Below, in pieces: positions 51,783-60,593 of a stretch of 64,000 nt of DNA; the first letter of the stretch is position 1; the number at the start of each line of letters is the position of its first letter. The notes under the pieces are model-generated. The model did not search any database. It had not been told where the DNA came from and worked only from the letters and a program-made list of their open reading frames with translations. The stretch lies in assembly GCA_049698695.1 (NCBI GenBank), contig JBAVYH010000095.1:1-64000 (forward strand). Direction: 5' to 3'. The DNA is from Bog-375 sp049698695 (lineage in GTDB: Bacteria; Acidobacteriota; Terriglobia; Bryobacterales; Bryobacteraceae). The position numbers and the translations under genes were made by a program.

Positions 51783-52823
51783 AGGTTTTTGCACAAATTT
51801 CTCCTGATTGCGCCAGCTGTTTGCCTGCTGGCGCAGACCCCGCCGGCCCCGACGCCGGCCCCCACGACCGCTCCGGCTGCCGCCCCGGCCGCCCCGAAGC
51901 TCGCGACGCCGGTTCCCCCCGGAATACTCGCGCCCAGGCCCGCACCGCCGGCGCCGGCGACGGTGCCTCCGGACCGCGTGGTTCTCAAGGCTGGCTCCGT
52001 GACCCTCACGGCCGCGCAGTTCGACGATCTGATCGACGGGCTTCCCGGTAATGTCAAGGCGATGGCGCGCGGCCCGCGACGCAAGCAGTTTGCCGACTTT
52101 CTGGTCCGGGCGTACATCCTGTCCGCGGAAGGCAAGCGCCGTAAGCTCGATGAAACCCACGCCTACCTCGTCCAGTCCACCCTCAACGACGACCAGGTGC
52201 TGGCCGCTCTGGTCACCGATCAAATCAATTCGGAAACCAAGGTTGACGAAGCCGAAGCCCGCAGATATTACGACGAGCACAAGGAAAGCTACGAAGAGGT
52301 CACCGCGCGCCACATCCTGATCCGTGCGAAAGGCGCCCCTATGCCGGTCAAGCCGGGAGCGAAGGAATTGACCGACCAAGAGGCTCTGGCCAAGGCCAAT
52401 GACGTGCGCAAGCGCATCCTGGCCGGCGAAGATTTTGCCACGCTCGCCAAGACGGAATCGGACGACACAACGAGTTCCAACGGCGGGCTGCTGCCAGCGT
52501 TTCCACGCGGGCGAATGATGCCATCGTTCGAGCAGGCGGCTTTCAAGCTGAAGACGGGCGAGGTGAGCGAGCCGGTGAAGACTCCGTACGGATACCACAT
52601 CATCAAGGTCGAAGGGCATACCACGAAGAGTTTCGAAGAAGTTCGCGCGCAGATCGAGAAGACGCTGGATCAGCAGAAAGCGCAGAAGATCCTGGAAGAC
52701 ATGACCAAGGGCGCGTTCTACGATCCGGAATTCTTCGGCCTGCCGGCTGAAACGCCGAAGGCGCCTGCCCCGCCGAGTCCGGCTGCCCCGCCGGCTGTCA
52801 CGCCGGCTCCGGCGAAGAAGTAA
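51780..52823 (+). CDS. Periplasmic peptidyl-prolyl isomerase, parvulin type (SurA/PpiC/PrsA-like)
   Basis: 347 residues. Signal peptide MRFLHKFLLIAPAVCLLAQ, Pro/Ala-rich linker to residue 60, an N-terminal SurA-like helical domain (FDDLIDGLPGNVKAMARGPR), then the parvulin domain about 175-285 (VTARHILIRAK, NGGLLPAFPRGRMMPSFEQA, EPVKTPYGYHIIKVEG). Pro/Ala tail at the end. Acts as chaperone/isomerase for exported proteins. Start fixed by an extended -10 seven bases before the ATG. A zinc-ribbon gene follows after one base. Confidence 0.9.
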   Translation: MRFLHKFLLIAPAVCLLAQTPPAPTPAPTTAPAAAPAAPKLATPVPPGILAPRPAPPAPATVPPDRVVLKAGSVTLTAAQFDDLIDGLPGNVKAMARGPRRKQFADFLVRAYILSAEGKRRKLDETHAYLVQSTLNDDQVLAALVTDQINSETKVDEAEARRYYDEHKESYEEVTARHILIRAKGAPMPVKPGAKELTDQEALAKANDVRKRILAGEDFATLAKTESDDTTSSNGGLLPAFPRGRMMPSFEQAAFKLKTGEVSEPVKTPYGYHIIKVEGHTTKSFEEVRAQIEKTLDQQKAQKILEDMTKGAFYDPEFFGLPAETPKAPAPPSPAAPPAVTPAPAKK

Positions 52824-52824
52824 A

Positions 52825-53139
52825 GTGCGGACGCGGAGACTGGAAATCTCCTGCCCGCAGTGCAGTTCGGCGGAGGTGGCTTACACTTGCACGCCGAACT
52901 GCTGTTTCAATCATGTGTGCGCCGGCTGCGGAACCACATTCGAGCCGGTCACGAAAGCGACGGGTCGCACGTTGGCCGGCATCGTTCCGCCTGACCCGCT
53001 GCCCGAGGCCTCCGACCCAACCGTGGCCTGCGCGCGGTGCGAAGCCACCGAGGTGTACCTGACCGCCGAAGACGCCGCCGTGTGCGCCCGATGCGGCGCC
53101 GTGCTGGAAGTGGAGCTGACGGAAATCCATCCGGGGTAG
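52825..53139 (+). CDS. Zinc-ribbon protein
   Basis: 104 residues, GTG start one base after the parvulin stop, so almost surely co-translated. Cys pairs CPQCSSAEVAYTC and CAGCGTTFEP, then CARCEATEVYLTAEDAAVCA with RCGAVLEVELTEIHPG give two possible zinc ribbons. No enzymatic domain. May bind nucleic acid or assist a partner; no assigned family that I recognise. Confidence 0.75.
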   Translation: MRTRRLEISCPQCSSAEVAYTCTPNCCFNHVCAGCGTTFEPVTKATGRTLAGIVPPDPLPEASDPTVACARCEATEVYLTAEDAAVCARCGAVLEVELTEIHPG

Positions 53140-53162
53140 TGAGGCGGAGCGGCTGCCGGCAA

Positions 53163-54176
53163 TCAAGGCCGAGCCGGGCCGGGCATGCCCGGCCCCTGGA
53201 GTTTTTGGAGGGCCTCGATCAGGGCGGGCACCACCTGGAACAGATCGCCTACGATGCCATAATCGGCAACCTCGAAAATCGGGGCCTCGGCGTCCTTGTT
53301 GATGGCGACCACGGTGCGCGCGCCCTTCATGCCCACCAAGTGCTGGATGGCTCCGGAGATGCCGATGGCCATGTACATTTTCGGGGCGACGGTCTGGCCG
53401 GAGCTGCCCACCTGGCGTTCCATGGGAAGCCAGCCCGCGTCGCAGATGGGCCGCGAGGCGGCCAGCTCGGCTCCCAGCGCCTGCGCCAGTTTCTCAATCA
53501 GGGGAATGTTGTCGGCTTCCTTGATGCCGCGGCCCACCGAGACGATCAGCTCCGCCGCGCCGAGGTCCACCGCGCGCTGCGATTCGCGGAAGGGTTCGAG
53601 CGGGCGCGTGCGAATCTCGGCTGGCGCAAGGCTGGGTGTGACGAACTCGACTGCGGCGCTGCCTTCCAGAATGCGGTCAGCGCGGTACGCGCCAGCCTGC
53701 AAGGACGCCAAGTAAGGCGCCTCCCCCGCGAATCGCACGTCCGCATTCACTTTACCCTGGAAGAGCTGACGGACCAGCGTCAGAGCGCCGTTTTCGACGC
53801 GGTGCGATATTACGTCGCTCACCGCCACGCGATCGAGCCTGGTGGCCAGTTTCGGAAGAAAGTCCCGAACCTGATAAGTGTGCGGAAACAGCACGATGGC
53901 AGGTTTGAAAACATCTATGTGCGCCTTCAGCGCCAGCGTGTAAGCATCCGGCGTGTAATCCTTCAGCAGCTCGTGCTCGAACGCATAAACGGTTTCGAGT
54001 TGCTTGGTCGCCAGCTCGTTCGCCAGTGCGCTGATGTCTTGGCCCAATACGGCCGCCGAGGCGGTGGTCCCCAGTTCCCGGGCGATTTGTTGCGCCGCGG
54101 CCAGGGTCTCGAAGGACATGCGATGCCACTGGCCCGCGCGCTGTTCCAGGACCGCCAGAACGCTTCCTTCGCTCAT
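53163..54176 (-). CDS. etfA: Electron transfer flavoprotein, alpha subunit
   Basis: 337 residues. The C-terminal FAD-binding domain is diagnostic: IVSVGRGIKEADNIPLIEKL, ASRPICDAGWLPMERQVGSS, GQTVAPKMYMAIGISGAIQH, and INKDAEAPIFEVADYGIVGD. The last ten residues (GPGMPGPARP) are coded by a palindromic repeat rather than by family sequence. With EtfB (ATGA overlap) it shuttles electrons from acyl-CoA and related dehydrogenases to the ETF-quinone oxidoreductase. Confidence 0.95.
   Translation of the reverse strand: MSEGSVLAVLEQRAGQWHRMSFETLAAAQQIARELGTTASAAVLGQDISALANELATKQLETVYAFEHELLKDYTPDAYTLALKAHIDVFKPAIVLFPHTYQVRDFLPKLATRLDRVAVSDVISHRVENGALTLVRQLFQGKVNADVRFAGEAPYLASLQAGAYRADRILEGSAAVEFVTPSLAPAEIRTRPLEPFRESQRAVDLGAAELIVSVGRGIKEADNIPLIEKLAQALGAELAASRPICDAGWLPMERQVGSSGQTVAPKMYMAIGISGAIQHLVGMKGARTVVAINKDAEAPIFEVADYGIVGDLFQVVPALIEALQKLQGPGMPGPARP
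53176..53195. repeat. 20-base perfect palindrome, copy 2, in the etfA 3' end
   Basis: GGGCCGGGCATGCCCGGCCC; read on the minus strand it supplies GPGMPGP to EtfA. Confidence 0.85.
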
Positions 54177-54943
54177 ATCACGCGCGCCTCGAATCGCAGC
54201 TTCTCCACCAGTTGCGCCGCGGCCTGTTTGGGATCGCCTTCGAACAATTGCGTGTGCTTGGTGCGCTCCGGCAGGTAAACGCGTTGGAATGCGATGCTGG
54301 GCGCGGCCGCCGCAACACCCAAACTGGCGGCCGTGACTCGGCGGACTTCCTTAGACTTGGCCTTTTTGATGCCCATCAAGGTGGCGTAGCGCAGCTTGCT
54401 GATGCCGGATTGGACGGCGAGCAGGGTCGGCAGGGGCATCTCGATATGCTGGAACCAGCCGTCTTCGAGTTCGCGCTTGACGCGGATGGCGCCTTCGCGC
54501 GCTTCCACTTCCATGATGATGGTGGCGTGCGGGAGGCCGAGGAGTTCGGCCAGAATGACGCCGGTCTGGCCGTAACCGAGGTCGTCGGATTGCAGGCCGG
54601 TGAGAATCAGGTCGGGCGATTCGCTCTTCACCGCGGCGGCGAGCAGGCGGGCGCAGGCGAGCGGATCTAGCGCGCTCGCGTCCTCCTCGACATGAATGGC
54701 GCGGTCGGCGCCCTTGGCCAGCGCTTCGCGGATGCTTTGGCCGGCACGCTCAGGACCGGCGCACAGGGCGACGACCTCTCCGCCGTGCTTTTCCTTGAGC
54801 TGCAGGCCGGCCTCCAGTGCGTAGGCATCGGGCTCGTTAATTTCGTAAGTCAGGTCGGCTTCTTCGATCCATTGGCCCGAGGCGGCGATGCGCAATTGCG
54901 AATCGCGCGCCGGAACCTGCTTGATGGCGACGATGATTTTCAT
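54173..54943 (-). CDS. etfB: Electron transfer flavoprotein, beta subunit
   Basis: 256 residues from the ATG at 54943; upstream in-frame codons are repeat sequence. MKIIVAIKQVPARDSQLRI opens it, YEINEPDAYALEAGLQLKEK and LILTGLQSDDLGYGQTGVIL are the ETF-beta signatures, and FQHIEMPLPTLLAVQSG lies at the AMP-binding site. Stop overlaps the etfA start (ATGA). Together they form the soluble heterodimer. Confidence 0.95.
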   Translation of the reverse strand: MKIIVAIKQVPARDSQLRIAASGQWIEEADLTYEINEPDAYALEAGLQLKEKHGGEVVALCAGPERAGQSIREALAKGADRAIHVEEDASALDPLACARLLAAAVKSESPDLILTGLQSDDLGYGQTGVILAELLGLPHATIIMEVEAREGAIRVKRELEDGWFQHIEMPLPTLLAVQSGISKLRYATLMGIKKAKSKEVRRVTAASLGVAAAAPSIAFQRVYLPERTKHTQLFEGDPKQAAAQLVEKLRFEARVI

Positions 54944-54953
54944 AGGAACGGCA

Positions 54954-54990
54954 CCAGTAGGACAGGCCATGGCCTTTGCTGGCCTGTCGC
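54954..54990. repeat. REP unit of the GTAGGAC family
   Basis: AGTAGGACAGGCCA...TGGCCTGTCGC: stem GACAGGCCA (54961-54969) with TGGCCTGTC (54980-54988). Related to the left half of 21954-22045. Confidence 0.75.
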
Positions 54991-55049
54991 TGCCCCGCGG
55001 ACGACACTTTCGAAAAACATTTACAGCCCACCGCGGTAGGGCGCGCCTC

Positions 55050-55069
55050 GGGCCGGGCATGCCCGGCCC
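55050..55069. repeat. 20-base perfect palindrome, copy 3
   Basis: GGGCCGGGCATGCCCGGCCC followed by CTAC (GTAG on the other strand, as in copy 1). Intergenic, between etfB and fabF. Confidence 0.85.
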
Positions 55070-55136
55070 CTACAAAACAGGTCGGAGGCACCCGCGGACG
55101 ACAGGCGTATCCCACCAGCACAGAGCAGCGGCTTCA

Positions 55137-56378
55137 CTATTCAGAATACCGCTTGAAGATGAGGCAGCCGTTGGTGCCGCCAAAACCAAAGCTATTGGAG
55201 AGCGCGTAATCGATCTTCATCGGCCGGGCGTGGTTGGGAACGTAATCCAGATCGCAATCGGCGTCCGGATGCTCATGGTTGATCGTCGGCGGCGCCACCT
55301 GATCGCGCAGTGCCAGCACGCTGATGCCAGCCTCGAGCCCGCCGGATCCGCCCAGCAGGTGGCCGGTCATGGACTTGGTGGAGCTGACGGCCACTTTGTA
55401 AGCGTGGTCGCCGAAGGCGCGCTTGATGGCCGCAGTCTCAGCGCGGTCGCCGACCTCGGTGGAGGTGCCATGAGCGTTGATGTAATCCACCTGCTCGGGG
55501 GCGATCCCGGCGTCGCGCAATGCATTGCGCATCACGCGATAGGCACCATCGCCATCGGGCGACGGCGCAGTGACATGAAAAGCGTCGGCGCTCATGCCGT
55601 AGCCGACGATCTCGGCCAGGATACGCGCGGACCGGCGGCGAGCGAATTCCAGCTCCTCGAGCACCAGGATGCCGGCACCTTCGCCCACCACGAAGCCGTC
55701 CCGGTCTCGGTCCCAGGGGCGCGAGGCGCGTTCCGGTTCGTCATTGCGCGTGGAAAGCGCGCGCATGGCGGCGAAACCGCCGATGCTCATGGGAGTGACC
55801 GCACCCTCCGTGCCGCCGCAAATCATGGCGTCGGCATCGCCACGCTGGATCATGCGGAAAGAATCGCCGATCGAATGGGAGCTGGTGGTACACGCGGTGG
55901 CGGTGGCGGAATTGGGTCCCTTGGCGCCGGTCCGGATCGAGACATAGCCCGAAGCGAGATTGACGATGGTAGCGGGAATGAAAAACGGGGAAATGCGGCG
56001 CGGGCCATGCTCCAAAAGGGTCTGGTGCTCGCGCTCGATGACTTCGAATCCACCGATGCCGCTGCCGATGTAGACGCCCACCATTTCTTCGGTCTCCGGC
56101 GTCACCTTCAGGCCAGAGTGGGCGAGCGCGCAGTCCGAGGCCGCGATGGCGAACTGGATGAAGCGCCCCATCTTCTTGATTTCTTTTTTCTCGATGTACC
56201 GCGCCGGATCGAATCCTTTGACTTCTCCAGCGATGCGGCAGGAAAAGGCCGAAGCATCGAACTGCGTGATGGGGCCAATGCCGCATTTGCCGGCGCGAAT
56301 GGCGGCCCAGGAGTCCTCGGTTCCGATGGCTAGCGGCGTCACCAATCCCACGCCGGTCACTACCACTCTTCTCGTCAA
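55137..56378 (-). CDS. fabF: 3-oxoacyl-ACP synthase II
   Basis: 413 residues, TTG start with GGGAG upstream. Catalytic triad intact: Cys163 (ATACTTSSHS), His in NAHGTSTEVGD and His in KSMTGHLLGGSGG. It condenses malonyl-ACP with acyl-ACP in fatty acid elongation. The ACP gene lies 24 bases upstream, the usual acpP-fabF pair. Confidence 0.96.
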   Translation of the reverse strand: MTRRVVVTGVGLVTPLAIGTEDSWAAIRAGKCGIGPITQFDASAFSCRIAGEVKGFDPARYIEKKEIKKMGRFIQFAIAASDCALAHSGLKVTPETEEMVGVYIGSGIGGFEVIEREHQTLLEHGPRRISPFFIPATIVNLASGYVSIRTGAKGPNSATATACTTSSHSIGDSFRMIQRGDADAMICGGTEGAVTPMSIGGFAAMRALSTRNDEPERASRPWDRDRDGFVVGEGAGILVLEELEFARRRSARILAEIVGYGMSADAFHVTAPSPDGDGAYRVMRNALRDAGIAPEQVDYINAHGTSTEVGDRAETAAIKRAFGDHAYKVAVSSTKSMTGHLLGGSGGLEAGISVLALRDQVAPPTINHEHPDADCDLDYVPNHARPMKIDYALSNSFGFGGTNGCLIFKRYSE

Positions 56379-56402
56379 GTCTGGTCTCCCTGAGAAAAGT
56401 GG

Positions 56403-56645
56403 CTACTTCTTGGCAGTCTTGTTCTCGATGTAGTCAACGGCGTCCTTGACAGTTGTGATCTTCTCGGCGTCCTCGTCGGGGATCTCAAGCTCAAAGGCCT
56501 CTTCGAAGGCCATCACGAGTTCGACGATGTCCAGCGAATCCGCGCCCAAGTCGTCAACGAACGACGCGGTACTGTCGACCTGGCTCTCGTCGACACCCAA
56601 CTGCTCGACGATAATCTGCTTCACCTTCTGCTCTACTAATGCCAT
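56403..56645 (-). CDS. acpP: Acyl carrier protein
   Basis: 80 residues. Phosphopantetheine site Ser37 in GADSLDIVEL; helix II and the acidic stretch EEAFELEIPDEDAEK are standard. Ribosome site AGGAGG seven bases before the ATG. Operon with fabF. Confidence 0.97.
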   Translation of the reverse strand: MALVEQKVKQIIVEQLGVDESQVDSTASFVDDLGADSLDIVELVMAFEEAFELEIPDEDAEKITTVKDAVDYIENKTAKK

Positions 56646-56823
56646 GCACTCCTCCTGGGATATGCGAACGCGTTGATTTTAGCTGCCTTTGCGGAGACTT
56701 CGCAAGTGATAGGCCGATGTGACGGCCCGGCCCCATGCAGGTTGCTCATGGGCAAAACCGGAAACTTCATTCTGGCACATTTTCGCACGGGAACTTTCAG
56801 CCGGTCGTGGTGTCCATTTCAGC

Positions 56824-57642
56824 ATGGATCGGGAACAGGCGGAAGCGGCCGTTCCGGCGCTCGAAGCGCGATCACTGACCAAGCGGTACGGCGGCTTCCG
56901 GGCGGTACGGGAGGTGAGCTTCTCCATCCGGCCGGGCGAGCTGCTGGGCGTGGTGGGGCCGAACGGCGCCGGTAAGAGCACTATCGTCAGAATGTTGACC
57001 GGGCTGACCGAGCCGACCGCCGGCGGCGTGCTGTTTCGCGGCCAGCCAATCGCCAGCGATTTGGGGGACTACAAACGCAACCTTGGCTATGTACCGGAAA
57101 CGCCGGACCTCTACGGTTTTCTCACCGGCTGGGAGTATCTGGAAATGGTGGCCACGCTGCGGGGCTTGGAGCGGCACCGGTTTCGGCGCAAAGCCGAGGC
57201 CATGCTCGATGCCCTGACGTTGTTCCCCCACCGTCACAACCCGATTGCCGGTTATTCCAAAGGCATGCGCCAGCGCATCGTGGTGATTTCGGCGCTGCTG
57301 GACAATCCCGCTGTGCTGATTCTGGACGAGCCGTTTTCGGGCCTGGATGTGACCAGTGCGCTGGTATTGCGGCGCCTGATCGGGATGTTGGCGGCCAAGG
57401 GCAAGGCCATCCTCTTCTCGTCGCCGGTGCTGGAACAGGTGGACCAATTGTGCTCGCACCTGGTGTTGTTGCGGCGCGGTTCGGTGGTAGCCAGCGGGAC
57501 GATGGAAGAAATGCGGGCCGGCCCCGAAGGGCGCGCCGGCGAACTGAGTCTGGAAGCGCGGGTGATGCAATTGACCGAACAGGTGGATGCCGGTGAAGTT
57601 GCGCAGAATCTTCTCGCGGCGGCGATGGCGCCTTCGCGCTAG
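56824..57642 (+). CDS. ABC transporter ATP-binding protein
   Basis: 272 residues from the ATG at 56824. Walker A GPNGAGKST at 45-53, signature YSKGMRQRI (the S-x-GMRQR form found in export-type ABC-2 ATPases), Walker B VLILDEPFSGLD; the H-loop position reads SSPVLEQ instead of the usual His-containing motif. Overlaps the permease gene by 56 bases. Likely exporter of a lipid, drug or polysaccharide; no substrate evidence. Confidence 0.9.
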   Translation: MDREQAEAAVPALEARSLTKRYGGFRAVREVSFSIRPGELLGVVGPNGAGKSTIVRMLTGLTEPTAGGVLFRGQPIASDLGDYKRNLGYVPETPDLYGFLTGWEYLEMVATLRGLERHRFRRKAEAMLDALTLFPHRHNPIAGYSKGMRQRIVVISALLDNPAVLILDEPFSGLDVTSALVLRRLIGMLAAKGKAILFSSPVLEQVDQLCSHLVLLRRGSVVASGTMEEMRAGPEGRAGELSLEARVMQLTEQVDAGEVAQNLLAAAMAPSR

Positions 57643-59359
57643 CCGCCTGGCGCGGCGGCCGATTGTCCGCCTGACGCGCCATTTTCTGGCCCGGCTGGTA
57701 CACGGTGACCAGGAGGAGGGGTCGGATTTCAACCTGGGTGCGGGCGCGCTCCTCGGACTGCTGGCAGCTCCGGGCGCCTTCCAGACCTTCGTCATGATCA
57801 ACAAGTACTCGACGCTGCTAGACTTTTTTCTCCACCACCAGCACCCGGACTACTACCTCCGTTCGATCCCGGATAAGTACTTGTTCATTTCCATCGCCAT
57901 GGCAGTGACCGGAATCGTGACGGTCCTGAAATGGGACCGCATTTTACCGGACGCCCAGGACTACACGAACCTGGCGCCACTGCCCATTCGGGCGCGCACC
58001 ATTCTGGCCGCCAACGTGGGGGCGATCGGGATTGCGGTGCTGCTGTTCGTGACGGTCGCCAATGCCTTCTCTACGCTGCTGTTTCCTGCGTTCGTGACGG
58101 CGGCGGCGCAGGTCGGGCTGCCCGAGCTTGTGCGTTTCGTGGCGATCCACGCCGCGGTCATGGCGCTGGCCAGCCTGTTCACGTTCTACGCGGTGTTCAC
58201 CGTACTGGGGATCTTCGCTACGATATTGCCGCGGCGGGCGTTTCAGGGCGTCTCATCCTGGCTGCGCGGCATCCTGGTCGTAGCATTCCTGATGCTGTTG
58301 CCGAGCGGTGAAGCCGCGCCGGCGCTGTTGCGGCAACTGGCGGAGAAGCCGGATTCACCGCTGCGCTGGCTTCCCTCGTTCTGGTTCCTAGGCCTTTACC
58401 AATCGTGGCAGCACAAGGCTACGCCGGCGCTGGAGGAAGTGGGGCGGATGGCGCTGCCCGTCACTGCGGCTTTGTTCGTGTGCATGGTGGCTGCGTACGC
58501 CCTCAGCTATCGGCGGCGCTTTCGCGCCGTTTTGGAATCCACGCAGCGCCGCAGCGGCCCCCGCAGTTTCCGGCTGGTGCCGGCGGCGCTCGATCTGGCG
58601 GCCAGCCGCACCCAAGGGTTTGAGCGCGCCAGCCATCGTTTTGCGGTGCGCGCCTTGCTGCGCAACGAAGGCCATCGTCTATGCCTGGCGGTGGCACTCG
58701 GGCTCGGATGGCTGCTCGGGTTTCAGAGCGTGGCGAATGCTCGCGGCGACGCTCGGCCATCGGCGGCCCTGCTCGAAGGCCCGCTGATTGCGGTTTATTT
58801 ACTGGCTCTGGCGCTGCGCCTGGCATTTGAGATGCCGGCGGTTCTGTCGGCAAACTGGATCTACCGTTCCTTGCTGGATCCGCTCGCCAATCAGAGCCGC
58901 GGCGTGGCGCGTCGCGTGATGCTGGCGTTTCTGGTCCCGGCTGTGCTGCTGCCATCGGCCGCGTACTTCTGGTGGAAGTGGGGTTGGGCCGCGTCGCTGC
59001 TCGAGATCGCCTGCCTGCTGTGCCTGTCCGCGTGCCTGACGGAAATCCTGCTGTCCGGTTACCGGAAGGTTCCGCTGACGTGTCCCATGCCCGGCATCCG
59101 CCAGAACTTCCTGGTGCTGTGCATCACGCAATTCCTGGCGTTCGAAGCGTTCACCCAGATTGGCGCCGGGTTCGAGCGTTGGATCTTCGACCGTCCGCAG
59201 CGCTTCGTCTGGCTGCCGGGGCTGATGCTGACAGCGTGGGCATGGCGGCGGCAGAGGCAGCGCCAGGCGCTGAAGGCGGGGGAAGCCGAGTTAGGGATCA
59301 CGTTCGAAAGTGCGCCGCCGCCCGATGTGGTGCGGTTGAACATTTTGAGCGGTGGCTGA
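57587..59359 (+). CDS. Large ABC-2-like membrane permease
   Basis: 590 residues with 12 or more helices and a basic N-terminus (KLRRIFSRRRWRLRASRLAR). Helical pairs: YLFISIAMAVTGIVTVLKWD, NVGAIGIAVLLFVTVANAFS, HAAVMALASLFTFYAVFTVL and others. The ALLRNEGHRLCLAVALGLG region near 360 starts the second half, so it seems a fusion of two permease modules. The 56-base overlap with the ATPase gene makes it the cognate membrane subunit. It does not show a standard ABC2 motif that I can pin down. Confidence 0.78.
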   Translation: MPVKLRRIFSRRRWRLRASRLARRPIVRLTRHFLARLVHGDQEEGSDFNLGAGALLGLLAAPGAFQTFVMINKYSTLLDFFLHHQHPDYYLRSIPDKYLFISIAMAVTGIVTVLKWDRILPDAQDYTNLAPLPIRARTILAANVGAIGIAVLLFVTVANAFSTLLFPAFVTAAAQVGLPELVRFVAIHAAVMALASLFTFYAVFTVLGIFATILPRRAFQGVSSWLRGILVVAFLMLLPSGEAAPALLRQLAEKPDSPLRWLPSFWFLGLYQSWQHKATPALEEVGRMALPVTAALFVCMVAAYALSYRRRFRAVLESTQRRSGPRSFRLVPAALDLAASRTQGFERASHRFAVRALLRNEGHRLCLAVALGLGWLLGFQSVANARGDARPSAALLEGPLIAVYLLALALRLAFEMPAVLSANWIYRSLLDPLANQSRGVARRVMLAFLVPAVLLPSAAYFWWKWGWAASLLEIACLLCLSACLTEILLSGYRKVPLTCPMPGIRQNFLVLCITQFLAFEAFTQIGAGFERWIFDRPQRFVWLPGLMLTAWAWRRQRQRQALKAGEAELGITFESAPPPDVVRLNILSGG

Positions 59360-59483
59360 AATCCACCAGCGGCGGTGCAATAGGGCCAGCCAACGCCAGG
59401 CTGAAGCCTTTGCGATCCAAACACTTGCATTTGGTGAAACAGATGCAATGGGTAGGTGCGTCGAAAGCGATGAGGGACCTAGT

Positions 59484-60515
59484 ATGGAACGCATCTCGCA
59501 AATTGCCATAGTTTTCGCGACCGCAGCCAGCCTCGCGTTGGCGCAAACCCCGGAATGGCGTCACATGGGCGATCCGGCGCCGGCGCCGGCCGGACAACAG
59601 GCGCAAGCGCAGGACCAGACGATGCCCGCGGCGCCGGCCCAGCAGCCAAACCCGGAGCCGGTGGCGCAGCCCGATCCGGAGGGGCAGCCAGCCACGGCTC
59701 CGGCTCCGATGCCGCAGGTGGCGCATAGCAGCCGCCCCGCATATGGCTTGCCGGCGGAATTGACGGTCAAACCGGGCACATATATTTCGGTGCGCATCAA
59801 TCAGGCACTCTCGACCGCACACAACCAGGTGGGCGATCCGTTTACGGCTACGCTGATGCAGCCGCTGGTGGTGAACGGGGTGGTGGTGGCGCATCGCGGC
59901 CAGACGGTTTACGGCCGCGTCGCGGAAGTGGAAAAGCAGCACTCCGATAAGCCGTCGCGGCTCAGACTGGAGCTGACCAGCTTCACTCTGGCCGATGGAA
60001 CGCAGGTGGCGGCCCAAACGCAGTTGGTGACGCGCCAGGGCGGCACCACGCCGGCCGGCGTGCAAGCCGGAACCGTGGCGGGGACGACGGTAGCGGGCGC
60101 GGCGGTCGGAGGCGCGGCGGCTTGGGGCGCGGGCGCGGCCATCGGAGCGGGCGCGGGAGCGGCGGCCGGACTTGTAGGTGTGCTGCTCACCCGCAACCAT
60201 CCCACAGTGATTTATCCGGAAACGGCTTTGACCTTCCAGGTGACAGCTCCGGTCACGATATCGACCACGCGCGCACCGCAGGCGTTTCGCTATGTCGGAC
60301 CCGACGATTACGAACGCCCCGCGCTGCAGATGTCGGCTGGGCCGCGGCGCGTGGTTCCTCCCGCATACTACTACGGTCCGGGCTACGGGTATCCGTATCC
60401 GTATTACTACGGCTATTCGTACCCCTATGGGTATCCCTATTGGGGCCCGCAATGGGGCTTCGGCGCGATCATTCTCGGCGGTCGCGGTTGGGGGGGCTGG
60501 GGCCGCTGGCGCTGA
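59484..60515 (+). CDS. Secreted protein with Gly-zipper and Tyr/Gly/Pro-rich tail
   Basis: 343 residues from the ATG at 59484. Signal peptide MERISQIAIVFATAASLALA, Pro/Ala/Gln linker (30-85), then a beta-rich domain (PGTYISVRINQALSTAHNQV, VNGVVVAHRGQTVYGRVAEV) resembling the TrbI/TraB-like or pilus-assembly barrel used in channel proteins. Next a Gly/Ala zipper (GGAAAWGAGAAIGAGAGAAA) as in outer-membrane-embedded peptides, and a tail of repeated YYYG/PYGYP residues. Surface or envelope role inferred. Confidence 0.72.
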   Translation: MERISQIAIVFATAASLALAQTPEWRHMGDPAPAPAGQQAQAQDQTMPAAPAQQPNPEPVAQPDPEGQPATAPAPMPQVAHSSRPAYGLPAELTVKPGTYISVRINQALSTAHNQVGDPFTATLMQPLVVNGVVVAHRGQTVYGRVAEVEKQHSDKPSRLRLELTSFTLADGTQVAAQTQLVTRQGGTTPAGVQAGTVAGTTVAGAAVGGAAAWGAGAAIGAGAGAAAGLVGVLLTRNHPTVIYPETALTFQVTAPVTISTTRAPQAFRYVGPDDYERPALQMSAGPRRVVPPAYYYGPGYGYPYPYYYGYSYPYGYPYWGPQWGFGAIILGGRGWGGWGRWR

Positions 60516-60593
60516 TCCCGCAGGGCGCCAGGATGCCAGCGTGACACATCCTCGCAGGACCTGCCCGTCACGGGTAGCGGGCTGCGCGGTCCG

